Shown here: positions 34,101-35,655 of the stretch, piece after piece
Layout: the number at the start of each line of letters is the position of its first letter
How positions within the stretch are numbered: position 1 is the first letter of the stretch
Assembly: GCA_964387585.1 (NCBI GenBank)
Contig: CAYLWW010000003.1
Span: 1-35,655 of the forward strand
Length of the DNA stretch: 35,655 bases
Source: CAYLWW01 sp964387585
GTDB lineage: Bacteria > Pseudomonadota > Alphaproteobacteria > Rickettsiales > Midichloriaceae
Reading direction: 5' to 3'
Made by a program: the position numbers and the translations under genes
The notes under the pieces: generated by a model
The model's database searches: none
Told to the model about the DNA's origin: nothing
What the model saw: the letters and a program-made list of their open reading frames with translations, nothing else

Positions 34101-35253
34101 AGGGCAGAAGCAACTTATTCCTGTTAACACTATTTTGATACCTAGTTTATTGCATGGTATTCCTCAGCGCTCTTGGTGGCAGCTTGTAGTTGAAGATACT
34201 GAAGTAATGGAGAAAATCAGCAAATTAAAGCTATTCTACGATACAGCAAAAGATGAATTAGAAAATACTCTAAAACGTAATATAGAAAAAGTTCAAAGTG
34301 GTGAAGATTTGCCTCAAGGAGCTCTAAAAGTTGTTAAGGTTTATTTAGCTACTAAGCTAAAGTTGCAGCCAGGAGATAAAATGGCTGGTCGTCACGGTAA
34401 TAAAGGTGTTGTTTCTAAAATAGTTCCTATTGAAGATATGCCTTTTTTAGAAGATGGTACTCCGGTAGATATAGTTTTAAATCCTTTGGGTGTTCCATCA
34501 AGGATGAATGTAGGACAAATTTTGGAGACTCATTTAGGTTGGGCGGCAGCTAATTTAGGTAAGCAAGTATCTGATGCTATTAAAAAAGTTCGGCAAGAGC
34601 AGGATAATATCCAGTTATTACAAGACAAATTAATAGAGATATATGAAGCTGATAATATTACTTCTAAGGAAATAATAGAATTAATTAAGAAGATGAATTC
34701 TGAGGAAATGTTAGAACTAGCATCTAATATAGAAAAAGGATTACCTTTAGCTACTCCTGTGTTTGATGGTGCCAAAGAAAGTGATATAGATTCTCTATTA
34801 AGAAAAGCTAATGTTGATACATCAGGTCAAGTTACTTTAATTGATGGTAGAACAGGAGAGGCTTTCAAACGTAAAGTTACAGTTGGTTACATCTATATGA
34901 TGAAATTAGATCATCTAGTTGATAATAAGATTCATGCTCGTTCCATTGGCCCATATAGTTTAGTTACTCAGCAACCATTAGGAGGAAAATCTCACTTTGG
35001 AGGACAGCGTTTTGGAGAAATGGAATGTTGGGCACTTCAAGCTTATGGTGCAGCTTATACTCTTCAAGAAATGCTTACTGTAAAATCTGATGATGTAGAG
35101 GGAAGGGTTAAAGTTTATGAAGCTATGGTTAAAGGTAATAATGCTTTTAACTGTGGTATACCTGAATCTTTCCACGTTATGGTAAAAGAATTAAGATCAT
35201 TATGTTTGAATATAGACTTAATAGAAGATGAAGAAAGCCAATTGGACAAATAA
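31111..35253 (+). CDS. rpoB: DNA-directed RNA polymerase subunit beta
   Basis: This 1380-residue protein is the beta subunit of RNA polymerase. It starts with GTG at 31111. The protein begins [20 protein letters not shown], matching alphaproteobacterial RpoB starts. The rifampicin region near 517-549 ([20 protein letters not shown] then [12 protein letters not shown]) keeps the usual Q, D, H and S positions of sensitive enzymes. Other landmarks are [17 protein letters not shown] near 820, [17 protein letters not shown] near 1089, and [19 protein letters not shown] then [17 protein letters not shown] near 1280-1310. It has neither rplL before it nor rpoC after it. In most bacteria these form one operon. 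A hairpin and then a dead IS481 transposase follow its stop. Confidence 0.97.
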   Translation: [1380 protein letters not shown]

Positions 35254-35274
35254 GTATTGATTAAAGTATTATAT

Positions 35275-35311
35275 TGCTGCTGCTTAAAATTAAAACTTAG
35301 TAGCAGCAGTA
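35275..35311 (+). terminator. GC-containing hairpin after rpoB, likely terminator
   Basis: CTGCTGCT (35277-35284) pairs with AGCAGCAG (35302-35309), extended by a G-T and a T-A pair, around a 17-base loop, 24 bases past the rpoB stop. The stem is strikingly GC-rich for this genome. A short AT-rich tail (TATACCTTATA) follows rather than a clear T run. It suggests that rpoB transcription ends here, as expected if rpoC is not downstream. Confidence 0.5.
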
Positions 35312-35341
35312 TACCTTATATAGAAGATCATCCTGATTCTA

Positions 35342-35655
35342 AATTGGAAGAAACGAGAAGATATAAAAGATCTTCCTATGGGGACTAAAAAGATCAAATC
35401 TACTGTAATTTCTGAAGCTGAAGCAATAGTTGCATTTCGTAAATGACAGGACTACCTTTGGATGTGATGTACTTTACAGCTTCCAAGAAAAACTATACCT
35501 CATTTGAGCAGATCAAGTCTTAGAACCCCAATAATGGATTAAGCATATTTTAAGGATCGATTCATGGTAACTTTAGGTTTATTATTTTTCATTGAGTAAG
35601 CAAGAAGAGTGGCCATTATGTGAACTAAAAAATTCCACATAGATCTGTGTCTGGT
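35342..35655 (+). pseudogene. Degraded IS481-type transposase (cut by window edge)
   Basis: In frame from 35342 the plus strand reads NWKKREDIKDLPMGTKKIKS then TVISEAEAIVAFRK and a stop. After frameshifts it continues with TGLPLD, then TLQLPRKTIPHLSRSSL, then near 35634 FHIDL. This follows the IS481-family order WKkRxxVxDxPMGPKxPKST, EEEAIVVAFRxHTLLPLDDCLYxLQ, IPHLTRSSLHRCLQRHG and YFHIDIAEV. At least two frameshifts and several stops show it is dead. The start, before NWKK, is missing, perhaps lost at the junction with the rpoB unit. The catalytic domain would lie beyond the window. Confidence 0.7.

Noticed and set aside
1..35655. CRISPR array, toxin-antitoxin pair, restriction system or prophage
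   Set aside because: No regularly spaced repeats, paired small toxin-antitoxin genes, methyltransferase motifs or phage structural genes were seen.

Overview
The window looks like part of the chromosome of an AT-rich (about 70% A+T by eye), host-associated alphaproteobacterium, most likely a member of the Rickettsiales that has kept flagellar genes. The reasons are protein-level resemblance (RNA polymerase beta subunit, SecY, malic enzyme fused to a phosphotransacetylase-like domain, an alphaproteobacterial-type DksA with one cysteine, the DUF6468 flagellar protein), long decaying spacers between genes, and degraded insertion sequences. No genus can be named from the sequence alone.

Layout. 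Bases 1-548 hold two degraded IS630-type transposase starts. Bases 622-4287 (minus strand) encode tolC, sppA, an IHF-beta-like protein and ribonuclease D. Bases 4600-8314 (plus) encode ribosomal protein L31, a small phasin-like protein and malic enzyme. Bases 8390-9245 are an insertion-sequence graveyard, apparently one element nested in another. Bases 9263-18507 (minus) are a run of recJ, gpsA, a large AsmA/YhdP-like envelope protein, secY and a TAXI-type solute receptor. Bases 18819-21673 (plus) carry tatA, lepB, rnc, a tiny Trm112-like gene and rimP. A 339-residue cysteine-free protein of unknown function lies on the minus strand at 21783-22802. Bases 23502-30672 (plus) carry rpmF, plsX, priA, dksA, fliL, fliM and a DUF6468 gene. 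rpoB fills 31111-35253 and is followed by a hairpin and a broken IS481 transposase at the window edge.

How it fits together. Most genes are core functions: protein export and envelope building (secY, tatA, lepB, sppA, tolC, AsmA-like), RNA handling (rnd, rnc, rimP, rpoB, dksA), DNA repair and restart (recJ, priA), and phospholipid precursor synthesis (plsX, gpsA). Several classical operons are broken: rpoB has no rpoC behind it, secY is outside the ribosomal-protein operon, rimP has no nusA/infB, rnc has no era, plsX has no fabH, and the flagellar trio lacks its usual partners. With three types of dead transposase present, this points to a rearranged genome shaped by past IS activity.

No defence system, CRISPR array, tRNA, rRNA or intact mobile element was found. 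The least explained feature is a set of perfect inverted repeats (arms up to 20 bp) inside coding sequences between about 10.4 and 22.4 kb, together with hairpins in the gaps of the flagellar cluster.
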